Part shown: piece by piece, positions 54,060-64,000 of the stretch | How the letters are laid out: each line of letters opens with the position of its first letter | How positions within the stretch are numbered: position 1 is the stretch's first letter | Assembly: GCA_963920575.1 (NCBI GenBank) | Contig: OY986968.1 | Coordinates: 2,495,001 to 2,559,000 of the forward strand | Origin: Narthecium ossifragum | Lineage: Eukaryota; Streptophyta; Magnoliopsida; Dioscoreales; Nartheciaceae | Reading direction: 5' to 3' | DNA length: 64,000 nt | Notes under the pieces: model-generated | The model's database searches: none | The model's input: only the letters and a program-made list of their open reading frames with translations | What the model was told of the DNA's origin: nothing | Position numbers and translations under genes: made by a program

Positions 54060-55682
54060 TATGGGGTTTTGCACGCAAATTATCTATGAACCGGGACTTC
54101 TCTGATCATAGGTTGCATGTTTCTCTCACTAGCCATCCTCTCTACATGAAGACTCACTACTGTCTTGCTCCATATGGTCTCTCTCTCGCGCGCCACCCCC
54201 TCCCTGCTCCATCAATCAACTAATTTAACAGTATTATGCTTTCTTGCAGGAAAAATACATGCACAATTGGAATCAAAACTGCCCATCAAAGCTGATATGA
54301 AGATGGTCCCCAATCAGAGTGAGGAGGGTACTGCTCAAACAAGTGATACTGGAGTTCCTTCCTTCTATTGAGGGTACTTTCTTGCAACTGCTTTTGTGAT
54401 GCTGTTGTGAGTGCAATCTAATATTACTGATAAAAGAAAGAATTATAGCCAGCTTCTATTGTGTCAACTTTCCGGCTAACATCGCCGGAGTTCTGAAATC
54501 TTGTGCAGAAGACGGAGAGACGCGAAGGAGACAGCCTTGAACAAAGTCTGCTATGAAACAAGTGCGAAATCCGATATATGTGAAGCAGAGGGTGATATTA
54601 GAATCGACAGCAGCTCCTTCACAATTTACATGCACCCTTCTTCAAGCCAGCAACAATGGAAGATCAAACCATATGCTCAGAAGGATAATCCGGCGGCTGT
54701 GGCCAACGTGAAGGAATGGACCTTAAAACTGGCGGCCGGCCGCCAAAACCTCCCTCAGTGCAGCAAGATACATACAATCCCTGCCATAATCTTCTCCATA
54801 GGAGGTTTTAGTGGCAGTGTCTTCCATGACTTCAATGACATACTAATTCCTCTCTTTGTGAGCCGCAGCCGGTTGCATGGCGAGGTCTAGTTCATTGTCT
54901 CAGACGCAGGCTCTTGGTGACTCAGCAAGTATAGATTGGTTCTGAAACAACTATCAAATTATGATATCATCGACGTCGCGAAAGATCAACAAGCAATTCG
55001 ATGCCTCCCAAAGGTTGCTGCTGGGCTGGGCTTCCACAAAATATTAGGCATCCACACATCGAAATCTCCGAATGGGTACTCCATTTTACACTTCAAACAA
55101 CTACTGAGGAAGTCCTTCGGCCTGAAGAGGAAGATGGCGATCACCATAGGCAGCGCAGACACTAAGCCGAAGCTCTTGATCCTATCTCGCAAGAATTCGA
55201 GAGTTTTCATGAATGAATTAGACATGGAGAATTTAGCAATGAGATTAGGATTCACTGTGACAAGCGCCATAGCCGATGGCTACTCCGATATAGCGGAGTT
55301 CGCTGGAGTGGTGAATTCGGCCGACGTGAAGATTGGAGTCTATGGCGGTGGGCTCACAAATATGGCGTTCTTGCCTGAGAATGCTGTATTAATTTAAGTC
55401 ATTCCATTTGGTGGTCTGAGTGGTTGGCATGGGATAGCTACATGGCACCAACTCTGGATATGAAGGCTCAAGTATTTGGAGTACATTATATTAGGAGAGG
55501 AGAGCACATTAATTGAGCAGTATCCTAAGGATCATCCAGTTTTAGGAGATCCTTCCTCAGTGATGAAACAAGGGTGGAATGCACTCAAGGTTGTGTATTT
55601 AGATAAGCAGAATCTAAGGCTTGGTTTGGATGGGCTTAGGAATACTTTGTTAGAAGCACTCAAGAGACTACCTCACAATTAA
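54060..55682 (+). pseudogene. GT61 glycosyltransferase pseudogene
   Basis: It follows the same three-exon plan as the intact gene at 57.4-59.1 kb: a relic exon 1 ending KTHYCLAPYG before GT (about 54175), an exon 2 at about 54250-54370, and exon 3 from about 54509. The GT61 domain is recognisable (IFSIGGFSGSVFHDFNDILI, ADVKIGVYGGGLTNMAFLPE, YLDKQNLRLGLDGLRNTLLE). It has in-frame stops at 54888-54890 (TAG), 54918-54920 (TGA) and 55395-55397 (TAA), a frameshift near 55440-55470, and a disrupted membrane segment in exon 1. The usual HG(A/S)GLTN motif is YGGGLTN. It is a dead tandem duplicate. Confidence 0.85.
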
Positions 55683-57374
55683 TCACGCAAGTAATCTATC
55701 ATTTAGAAGAAATTTCCTTTTTTTATTCATGTAAGTAATCATGCAAGTAATGTATTTTAAATCATCATTTGTCTCAAAAAAACTCAAGCTGATGCAGAGG
55801 TGTTTAATTAAAGGAGCAGACTAATTAGACATGCTTCAATTCAGGACCTCTGCTCTGTACCATAAATCACCAATGGTGAATTTAAATTATTTGTGTTGTA
55901 TCTAATAACATCTATCATGTGCGAAAAATTGTAATTGTCCTTTATAGATACTTTATTCCTTACTACTTTGGATGTTTTACCAAGTTTTTTTTTAAAAAGG
56001 ATAGAGATGTCTTCACACCTTGAAATGGTCCTGCAGACACCTGATTGGAATGAGAACAAAGTCTTAACCCTACCTACAGGTTGTTCATATTCTAAAGTTA
56101 GATGACCTCACCTTAGTTTGGTATACAGTTTCATTGCTGATCATGACCCTGTGGTCCTTAATTTGTCCCTACTTTTGAGAGGTGTGTGTGCATGGATCAC
56201 AGACTCACTGTCTCCTTGTCTCTTTGGTGGTTATTCTAATCCTAGTTAATCTAGTAGCCAAAAGATAATTGAAGGCAGAGCTTTCTCATATCATGAAGAA
56301 CTTTATCTTTCATCTTCAGCTTTTCCTGTTGGGCACAATTATTGGTGTTTGCATCCAGAATTAAACTGCTTAATGCAGTAAGATTCTTCATATGATTCTG
56401 ATGTTTGCATAAGAACCAACAAATTTAGAAAAAGTTTTTCTTTCCTCTGTTTCAGATCATAGTTTTGGTTTCTTGTGCACAGAAACAATCAAAGTACCAT
56501 ATTTTGATTAATTTTGTATCTTCTTACAAGCACATGATCTCATCATCATTTGAGCTGTCTAGAGTTCTAGATGCTGAAGCCAAAATGCATATGAAACAAA
56601 TGAATGAAGTTGTATACAGGCATTGAGAATCTTCATTAATGTAAGGCATGACAACTAATTATCTGTTTCATGAGTGACAAATGCTACTAGAAAATAGTTC
56701 TTCAAAATTAAATGCCAACTAAATCATAGATTCTTCTCCATTCTAGCCTGTTAACAACTCTTCATTTCTGGATAACTTAAAAGATGCAAAAAACATGTGA
56801 TAGTGCCATTAATGGTTCCAGAGTTTCCAACTTATTTTGTATGTTCATGAACTGATTCAAACATACTAATTTATGGCTTCAATTATCTGCTCACTTAGTT
56901 GGTGCCAGAGACAATTATCCTTTTAATCTTTATGATGTGGTGTCAAATTTTTTGAGTATTCAAGACAGCCAGCAATTCATTCATGAAGAAAGAGAAAACT
57001 AAAGTTTGATTCATCCTAGGAATTCCCTTAAAAAACAGTAATTTCTAGGGTTTTCTGCAAAAAATCCTCCTATTTGGTTTTTGTTGCAAAAACCCTCTAC
57101 TGTTAATTTTCACCTTAGGGGAGAGAAATCTTTTGGAATACTGAATCAAGTACCAATAAGGCGGTCTATTTTTCTGCAATATAGTCATAAGAAAAGGGGG
57201 TATATATTGCTGTCATAGTCAAGACAAGAGAGAGAACAATCAGCATAACCCAATTGGCCAATTTTCTCAAAACAAGAGTTGTTTAGAGATAGAATATATA
57301 TCTAGTAGTAGGTTTTAATGAGTCAAGGAGTTTGATGTTAATTGACCATAACAACAAGCAAAAGAGAGGGGGGG
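55683..57374. other. Intergenic spacer between GT61 copies
   Basis: AT-rich sequence with no supported ORF or structured repeat. The distal 500 bases presumably contain the promoter of the downstream GT61 gene, though no box is certain. Confidence 0.4.
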
Positions 57375-59136
57375 ATGGAGAGCTTGTGGTATAAGAAAAT
57401 GAGGCAGAAGGTGACCAAAGGTGAGGGAGTTGAGCTACTGAAGGGAAGGAGAAGAGAGAGGCCAAAGGAAGAAGGAAGAGTGATGAAGTCCCTCAGGACT
57501 CTTGCAAGGCAGGAGCCCAGAAAGCTTGGCAATTTCCTCATCATAGCATGCATGGTCTTCTCCCTTGGCCTCCTCTCCATCATCAAGACTCGCTATTGCC
57601 CAGCTCCATATGGTTCTTCCTCTTCTCTCTCTCTCTCTCTCTCTCTCGTCTCTCTCTCTAGGAATGAATTTATGAAGCTATGCTGATCGGTTATTAATCT
57701 TTGTATTTTCTGTGTTTTTCAGGGAATTCAGAGTTGCCATTGAAGGCTAGTATGAATATGGTAGCAGATGAAACTGTACAAGCCGCTCAAAAGAATGAGA
57801 CTAGTACTGAATCTCCAATTGAAGGTAAGCACTTGGGCTGTTCAATAACTGCTAAAATTTGGTTTTAAATTTGAAGTCAGAATCATGAGTTTAGATTGTT
57901 GAAATTCTGAATTATTGTACAGAGGATGAAGATGACAATGAAAATAACAGAGTAGAATTGGCGAAGCAGAAACTTGTATGCTATGAAACAAGCGTGAGAT
58001 CGGATACTTGCGAAGCCGAAGGCGATATTAGAGTTCAACCAAGCTCCTACACAGTCTACATGAATCCTTCACCTTCTGAACAAGAATGGAAGATGAAACC
58101 TTATGCACGAAAGAATGACATCGCCAGTCTCCTGGATGTGAAAGAATGGACCTTGAAACCTTCTGCTTACAGCAACCAAATCCCTCAGTGCACCATAAAT
58201 CACAGAGTCCCTGCAATGATCTTTTCGGTAGGCGGTTTCAGTGGCAATGTCTTCCATGACTTCACTGATTTGTTGATCCCTCTCTTCATCAGCTCTTATC
58301 AGTTTCATGGTGAAGTACAGTTCCTTGTTGCTGATACAAAAACTTGGTGGATTGGCAAGTTCAATTCCATCCTCAAAAAACTTTCAAATTATGAGATCAT
58401 AGATTTGGGGAGCGACGGAGAAGCAGTCCGATGCTTCCCAAAGGCGGTCATTGGGCCGAGCTTTCACAAGGAATTAGGCGTCAACACAAGTGAAACTCCG
58501 GGCGGGTACTCCATATTGGATTTCAAAGAGCTACTAAGGAAGTCATTTGGCCTAGAGAGGCACAATGCAATCACCATTGGAGCTCAAGTGGAAGAATCAA
58601 AGAAGCCGAGGCTTCTAATCCTATCACGCCAGAGCTCAAGAAGGTTTGTCAATGAAGGAGGGATGGAGATGATGGCGTTGAGTTTAGGCTTCGACGTGAA
58701 GTTTGTCAAGGCTGACATAATCGCCGACATTGCTGAGTTTGCGAGGCTGGTGAACTCGGCCGACGTCTTGCTCGGAGTTCATGGTTCAGGGCTCACAAAC
58801 ATGCTGTTCCTCCCTGAGGGTGCTGTAGTGATTCAGATCATTCCTTTGGGGAATTTAGAGTGGATTGCTAGAGGTAAATTCAAAGATCCAACGATGGATA
58901 TGAAGCTAAACTATTTGGATTATGTGATAGAAGAGAATGAGAGTTCTCTAATTGAGCACTATCCAAAGGATGATCCAGTGCTGAAGGATCCTTTATCAGT
59001 GCATCAACAAGGATGGGGTGCTATTAAGGCTGTCTATTTAGATAAGCAAAATGTTAGGCCTCATTTGGGCAAACTTAGGAACATATTGTTAGAAGCTCTC
59101 AAGCTTTTATCTCACAATACCTCCTCAGCATTATGA
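57375..59136 (+). CDS. GT61-family glycosyltransferase (type II Golgi membrane protein)
   Basis: Exons 57375-57612, 57723-57824 and 57923-59136, all in phase, encode 517 residues. A basic cytosolic N-terminus (1-50) is followed by one membrane helix GNFLIIACMVFSLGLLSII (about 52-70), a short acidic stem (EDEDDNENN) and the GT61 domain: VCYETSVRSDTCEAEGDIRV, IFSVGGFSGNVFHDFTDLLI, SADVLLGVHGSGLTNMLFLP. In plants, GT61 enzymes transfer xylose or arabinose onto xylan, xylose onto N-glycans, or similar, in the Golgi. Which reaction this one performs cannot be read from sequence. ATG at 57375 is chosen as the first in-frame ATG. A (CT)n tract lies at the start of intron 1. It is intact, unlike the upstream copy. 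Confidence 0.9.
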
Positions 59137-59285
59137 GAGGCATTCATGATTGTGTAATTATTAGATGGCTTTATTCATTCTTTTCTTTCATGGATTGAAA
59201 GATCTTCTCTCTTTTTTTTTGTTGTAAGAATAAAACACTGTTCTGTTTTTTTATGTGGAAATAACTCAGCTCTTTTGATATTTTC

Positions 59286-59467
59286 AAGAAATAGATGTAC
59301 ATACCTCGACGTTTTAATGCCAAGGCGGATGGTATTGCGAGATGGTGGTCCGGAGCACCGTTTAGGTGGACTCTAGAGGACGCCATTGGGATCTTGAACC
59401 TGTTGCTGTAGCAATAGCCTTCGGGCTGAATTAAGCAAAAAAAAAAGAAAAAAAAAGAAATAGATGT
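59286..59467 (+). mobile_element. 5'-truncated LINE with 13-bp target duplication
   Basis: The insert 59299-59454 encodes the end of an L1-type RNase H region (VPRRFNAKADGIARWW, FRWTLEDAIGILNLLL, stop) followed by an A-rich tail. It is flanked by the exact duplication AAGAAATAGATGT at 59286-59298 and 59455-59467. It is inserted about 150 bases after the GT61 stop codon. Confidence 0.85.
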
Positions 59468-61250
59468 CCTAGTGTTCTTTAAGACATAATCTTGATGCCC
59501 AAAATGTGAAATCTTTCCAAGACTCCAAGACATTTCTAAATTCCTGTTGTTTGCAATGCGTATGGTTCTCTATTTGATGTAATCTAACGGTTACAATAAT
59601 TCAAAGAGACTGTGTATTCTTGATATTTAAAATCTCAAATCTGAGAAATTTTCTTTGAAATTTTTCCATGATACTACTATGTGGAATTTTTCAACTCTAA
59701 AAGATTCATACTTTTCTTGATAGTTAACCTCTTTGCCGACACTGTTTCCATCAAAATACCCAAATAATCAAACCTTTCAGCATAACCTTACAACTTTCAC
59801 AAAATCTTCTGTTTTTAATCTAATTTATTCATTGGATCAAGGGAAAAAATTCCAAAATCTCCTATTAATTCACCAACAATTATTGGTTGTTGCTCAACAA
59901 TTTCGACGGTGATCACATCAATCTCGTCCATTACTATTTTTTTTTTTCCGTAGATGGAAGTTGACAAAGTTTGTGGACAGCTCAATCCTATAAGATAAGA
60001 GCCACATGACAAAAGACTAATCACAGAGCAACCTAACACATTTCTCTATCAGAAAACTCCTAGACATTGCCAAGCTAACCACCATCCATAGGCCCCTCAT
60101 AACTCCAGACTATTCTTCTCTACACTTTCTTTTTAAATTCTTCAGATCAACACTCATGGCACATGTTTGTGAGCTGAATTTGACCAAAAATATTTCTAGA
60201 TCTGCTAGTTTGGTGGGCATAATTAATCTTGAAAGGATAGAAAGTTGAGCAGTATTGGTGGTTAATTATTTTATTGATTTGATACTGAAGAATCTTTATT
60301 CATCTAGAAGTCATGCAAGTATAGGACATAATAAATCTTTGACTTTTTAAATGTTCACCAGCAATTGAGTTCCTGGCAAAGGGTTGAGGGAATCTCTGTG
60401 TAACATAAAATAGCACAAGCTTCACGTTATATAAGGATCTCTTGTTCTGAGATCTTTTCTATTTTTTAATAAGTTGTTTACAATATTCTATAGTTTTTAA
60501 ATTTTAAATTTTCTGCTAATAATTGAAAATTTCCGATATAAGATAGTGAACTATCTTTTATCTTGTGAATATGAAAATCTTTGAATTTTCAGCATTCTTC
60601 TTAATCTTTTGATGCTAAACATGGCATTTTTTTTGTTAAAAATTTTGATACTGGATGATCAATTTTCTTGAAGATTTAAACTCTGAAATGGACCAATAGC
60701 AGCTTCGGATACATACAGTGCCGGCAATGCGTATTAGTCTGCAAAATATTCAGGAACAGAATCAACTTTTAATTTGTGGGAGCTCAACGTATAGCAACTA
60801 AAGGAGTTGGAACAAAAGTGGGTAACTAGTCACTATCAGGATATCTATGGATGAAGCATTCACAGTGACATCTGATCATATCATGGCATTAAAGTTTCAG
60901 AGTGGAACTATTTTTCTGATAACGCTCATTCCATGAATGGTCCCAAAAGAACATATCTAGCTTTTCAAAGTTTTCAGGTGGAGCCACTCTAAGGGTTGAT
61001 CAGAGACTTGAGTGGCATATCATTGATTGTTCTATGAACTAATATTTGAGAAAAACAATTCTTAAAATGGTTTTTAAATTTTATAGTAATTTATTTTGGC
61101 GTATGATTGTTGAACTAAAAATTGGGAAAAACAATACTTGAAATGATTTCGAGACTCGTAGACAATTTTCTCATATATCATTGGAGATCAATCTCTTATG
61201 GATGTTTACCTGAATCAGATAACCATTTTGAGGGAACTCAATGTGTAGAG

Positions 61251-61289
<39 letters not shown>

Positions 61290-61482
61290 CACAAGAAGGG
61301 TGAGACAGAGCAGAAACATTACTCAAAATGCCATGTTTTATTTCATCTTTGCTTCACTATTCTCTACATTGAAGATTGAATTTTCCTGTATCTATGCTGA
61401 AACAAAGAAGCCAATGAATTGCTTAAAGAATGAACTAAGAGATCAGATGTACAATGCCTCATAAAATCGAAGAACTACGCTT
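59468..61482. other. Intergenic spacer between the convergent GT61 genes
   Basis: AT-rich, with no gene supported. A (TA)n microsatellite is at about 61256-61287. Confidence 0.5.
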
Positions 61483-63067
61483 CTACTTGAGATGCTCAAG
61501 AGCCTTTATCAAAATAGGCCTAAACCTCTTCACATTAAGCCTCACATGCTGCTTGTTGATGAACGTATCCCTCAAGAGATCCCAACCTTTTAAGTGAAAT
61601 GCGAATGGATTTTTGAAAATTTGATGATCTCTTGGGTATGTCTCAATTAAAGAGCTCTCTTCAGGACTTATCTCATACTGAATGTAATTTAGCTTCATGT
61701 CTGCAGCTGGATCTCCGAAATCCAGCATTGCTATCCACCTCAATCCTCCCCAGGGGACTACCTGAATCAATGTAGCATTCGTCGGCAGGAAGACGAGATT
61801 AGTCAGCCCGGCGCCGTGCACGCCCATCATCACGTCACAAGAGTTCACAACTCCCGCGAATTCACCAACACCCAATGCCATAGTTGGCTCTATGGCAATC
61901 ACTTCGAAGCCTAAGTCTCCGGCCATCTGAACTATTTCATCGGTGTTCAGAAAAGTCCGCGTCTTGTTCCTTGTGATGATCAGAAGTCTTGGCTTCTTAT
62001 CAGGCTGCTCTTTCATGTTTAATGGTGCATCTCTCGCAAGTGAGTAAGATCTTCTCATGAATCGAGTGAAATTGACCATTGAGTAACCATTTGGAGCTCT
62101 AGAGGGATCAATGCTTAGCTCCTTGTGGCACCGAAGACCGACAATTGTTCTTCGGAAGCAATGTACTCTATCATCCTTGTCGAAATCGATGATTTCATAG
62201 TTAGAGAGCTTCCTGAGAAAAAGACTGTACTTGTTAATCCACCAAGACTTCATGTCAGTAACTAAAAATTGAACTTCACCATCAAATTCCCGGGCAGTCA
62301 GGAAGAGAGGTATCAGTAAGTCAGTGAAGTCATGAAAGAGATTCCCGGAGTATCCGTTGCCGGAAAATACGATGGCCGGAACAGTGTGATTTACGGAGCA
62401 GAGGGGACCTTCTTGGCTTGATCTTACTGAAACTTGCCTAGCAAGGCTCATAGCAATGCTGTCGCCCTTCCGAGCATAAGGCCTAATTTTATATGATTCA
62501 TTTCTATCTGATTTCCCCGACTGAGTTGAAGAAATGAACAAGACAGAGGAGGAGCTGCAATGAATCCTTATGTCGCCATCCATATCGCAGAGTTCTGATC
62601 TGGGCTCTGAAGTATTGCACAATGGCTTCATTTTCGGCTTCAGAGTTGTTTCAGTATCAGCTGCATCTGTAGAAATGAGTGGAAATGAAAATTGTTCTAA
62701 CAAAGATGATAGCTTCAGAAACTTTAACAAGTTTATAGGCTTAGGATTACAATTTTTCTCCAGAGCTGCATAAGCCGATGACCGAAAGATTACTGCAGAA
62801 ACAACATGAATCAGTATATATAAAACAAAGCATTCCATGCCTAATTCTGCAAAATTTGAACAAAACCAAAAACTTGATCAACTTACAAGAAGGAAAAGGA
62901 AGAGTATGAGGTATAGTCATTGCAAGAATATACATAGACGCCAAGAAGCACCCGGCAAGGATCGCCAATCCGAGCTTTTGCAGCTTGATTTGGGTGATCT
63001 TTTTCGCAAACATGATCTTGTTCTGGAATTTCTCTGTCATCCTAGAACTCAGTTCTTTCGGTGACAT
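61483..63067 (-). CDS. GT61-family glycosyltransferase, second intact copy
   Basis: Two exons on the minus strand, 63067-62887 and 62792-61483, joined in phase (T|TA) to give 496 residues. A short basic N-terminus precedes a membrane helix LGLAILAGCFLASMYILAM (about 32-50), a variable stem, and the GT61 domain: LCDMDGDIRIHCSSSSVLFI, AIVFSGNGYSGNLFHDFTDL, NSCDVMMGVHGAGLTNLVFL and VVPWGGLRWIAM. A predicted Golgi type II membrane enzyme. It is clearly diverged from the 57.4-kb copy, faces it tail to tail, and has one intron fewer, so it is not the product of the same recent duplication. ATG at 63067 is the first in-frame ATG; the frame extends upstream without one. Confidence 0.9.
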
Positions 63068-63282
63068 ATGCCTGTAGGTTAAGGATAATAAGGTGTGTAT
63101 GATCTTGATTTCTATAGGTTTAAGAGAAGTTGGTACCGCAATGCTACCTGCCACATGATGTGAATGCCAAACATGAACAGCTGGACATCTTTGTTCTCTA
63201 TACTTTTTCTCCTCAGAGCATTGGTTAGGCCCTTCAACGGGTGATTTTTAATCATCATGATGGGGACATGGCATAGTTGACT

Positions 63283-63590
63283 GAGTTTTTTTTTTTTTTT
63301 TTATTAGTTCAGCCGGAAGGTTGGTGTTACAACAACAAATTCAAAATCCCTTGCTCATCCTCTAGAGTCCACCTAAACGTCGCTTTAGAGTGGCAACACC
63401 ACTTCACAATACAATCTGTGTTAGCATTGAAAGTTCTAGGAATACGTAGGAAAATTACAGAATCAAAACATAGCACCTTGGAGCATATGTTCCTCGCCAA
63501 ATACTCCACCTCAGTAGGCCATAATCTGAAGACATTGATGATATCCACCTCCCCCTTTGAATCTGATTCAACCTGAAGCACCAAACTTAT
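63283..63590 (-). mobile_element. LINE 3' fragment with poly(T) on the plus strand
   Basis: On the minus strand the frame ends IPRTFNANTDCIVKWC...FRWTLEDEQGILNLLL with a stop, then an A tail seen as T run 63283-63301 on the plus strand. It is homologous to the truncated LINE at 59.3 kb, longer (about 85 codons), and in opposite orientation. Confidence 0.75.
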
Positions 63591-63668
63591 TGGATTCTTT
63601 CCTCATATTCTTTATGGTTGAGAAATCCCTCCCCATGAGAGACGTCGACGAGAAGCGACAGCAACGCG

Positions 63669-64000
63669 TAGGAGAAAGCCGGTACGCTCGAGAAGTCGTT
63701 TCTGGATCGATCCAGAGCCTTCCTGGATCGATCCAGACCTGCTATCCAGAGAGGCATCAGCAGAGCGGATCGATCCGAGGATCTTGTTCTAGAGACGTGG
63801 ATTGAAGCAACGCCTAGTGGATCGATCCAACCCACATTGGATCGTAGGAGAAAGCCGGCGCGCTCGAGAAGCCGTTTCTGGATCGATCCAGAGCCTTCCT
63901 GGATCGATCCAGACATGCTATCTAGAGAGGCATCAGCAGAGCGGATCGATCCAGATCCATAGTGAATTGATCCGAGTATCTTGTTCCAGAGACGTGGATT
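63669..64000. repeat. GATCGATC-rich tandem repeat of about 175 bp, open at window edge
   Basis: Two successive units, each starting GTAGGAGAAAGCCGG(C/T), share CGTTTCTGGATCGATCCAGA, CTTCCTGGATCGATCCAGAC and GGCATCAGCAGAGCGGATCG. The GGATCGATCC palindromes resemble those of solo LTR 3, so this may be another LTR of the same family continuing beyond the window. Confidence 0.8.

Overview
The window is a piece of an angiosperm nuclear genome. Genes are split by GT-AG introns, several kinds of plant transposon are nested in one another, and there is an endogenous plant pararetrovirus. The GT61 glycosyltransferase cluster and the general gene content fit a monocot, but the sequence alone does not fix the species. 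Minus strand is given as '-'.

Layout. 1-6.24 kb: an endogenous caulimovirid on the minus strand (movement protein; coat protein-protease-reverse transcriptase-RNase H polyprotein; a second ORF running off the window edge), ending at a 200-base assembly gap. 6.5-8.3 kb: a MITE-like remnant and a small four-exon NF-YC-like histone-fold gene. 8.46-11.16 kb: a Pack-MULE with a perfect 9-bp target duplication that carries a CDK-inhibitor (KRP) exon and a GDP-mannose 3,5-epimerase exon. 11.2-19.7 kb: transposon and relic territory with a G-box minisatellite, a Helitron, a MITE, a decayed NF-YC copy, a LINE 3' fragment, and two tRNA-Met primer-binding sites in inverted orientation. 20.0-23.7 kb: plastid fructose-bisphosphate aldolase. 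24.0-34.4 kb: three Mutator-type elements, each with a 9-bp duplication (imperfect in the middle one), two of them carrying host gene fragments. Three solo LTRs of one family are nested here, two inside a Pack-MULE and one inside a MITE, and short Helitrons are packed inside the third Mutator element. 34.6-39.0 kb: the chaperonin gene CCT4. 41.1-53.0 kb: a 19-exon DExH-box RNA helicase with a C-terminal dsRNA-binding domain; its introns host a Helitron and a MITE. 54.1-63.1 kb: three GT61 glycosyltransferase copies (one dead, two intact), with LINE 3' tails beside them. The right edge enters another palindrome-rich repeat.

The host genes are unrelated housekeeping and regulatory genes: aldolase for plastid carbon metabolism, CCT4 for cytosolic protein folding, the DExH helicase for RNA or G-quadruplex remodelling, GT61 enzymes for Golgi glycan synthesis, and NF-YC for transcription. 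Only the GT61 copies look like a local duplication cluster.

The most unusual observation is in the solo LTR family at 25.8-32.3 kb. Each copy has, just upstream of a shared TATA box, an array of palindromes with the invariant core GATCGATC, but the palindrome arms differ from copy to copy. This looks like a promoter-proximal enhancer array that is homogenised separately in each copy.
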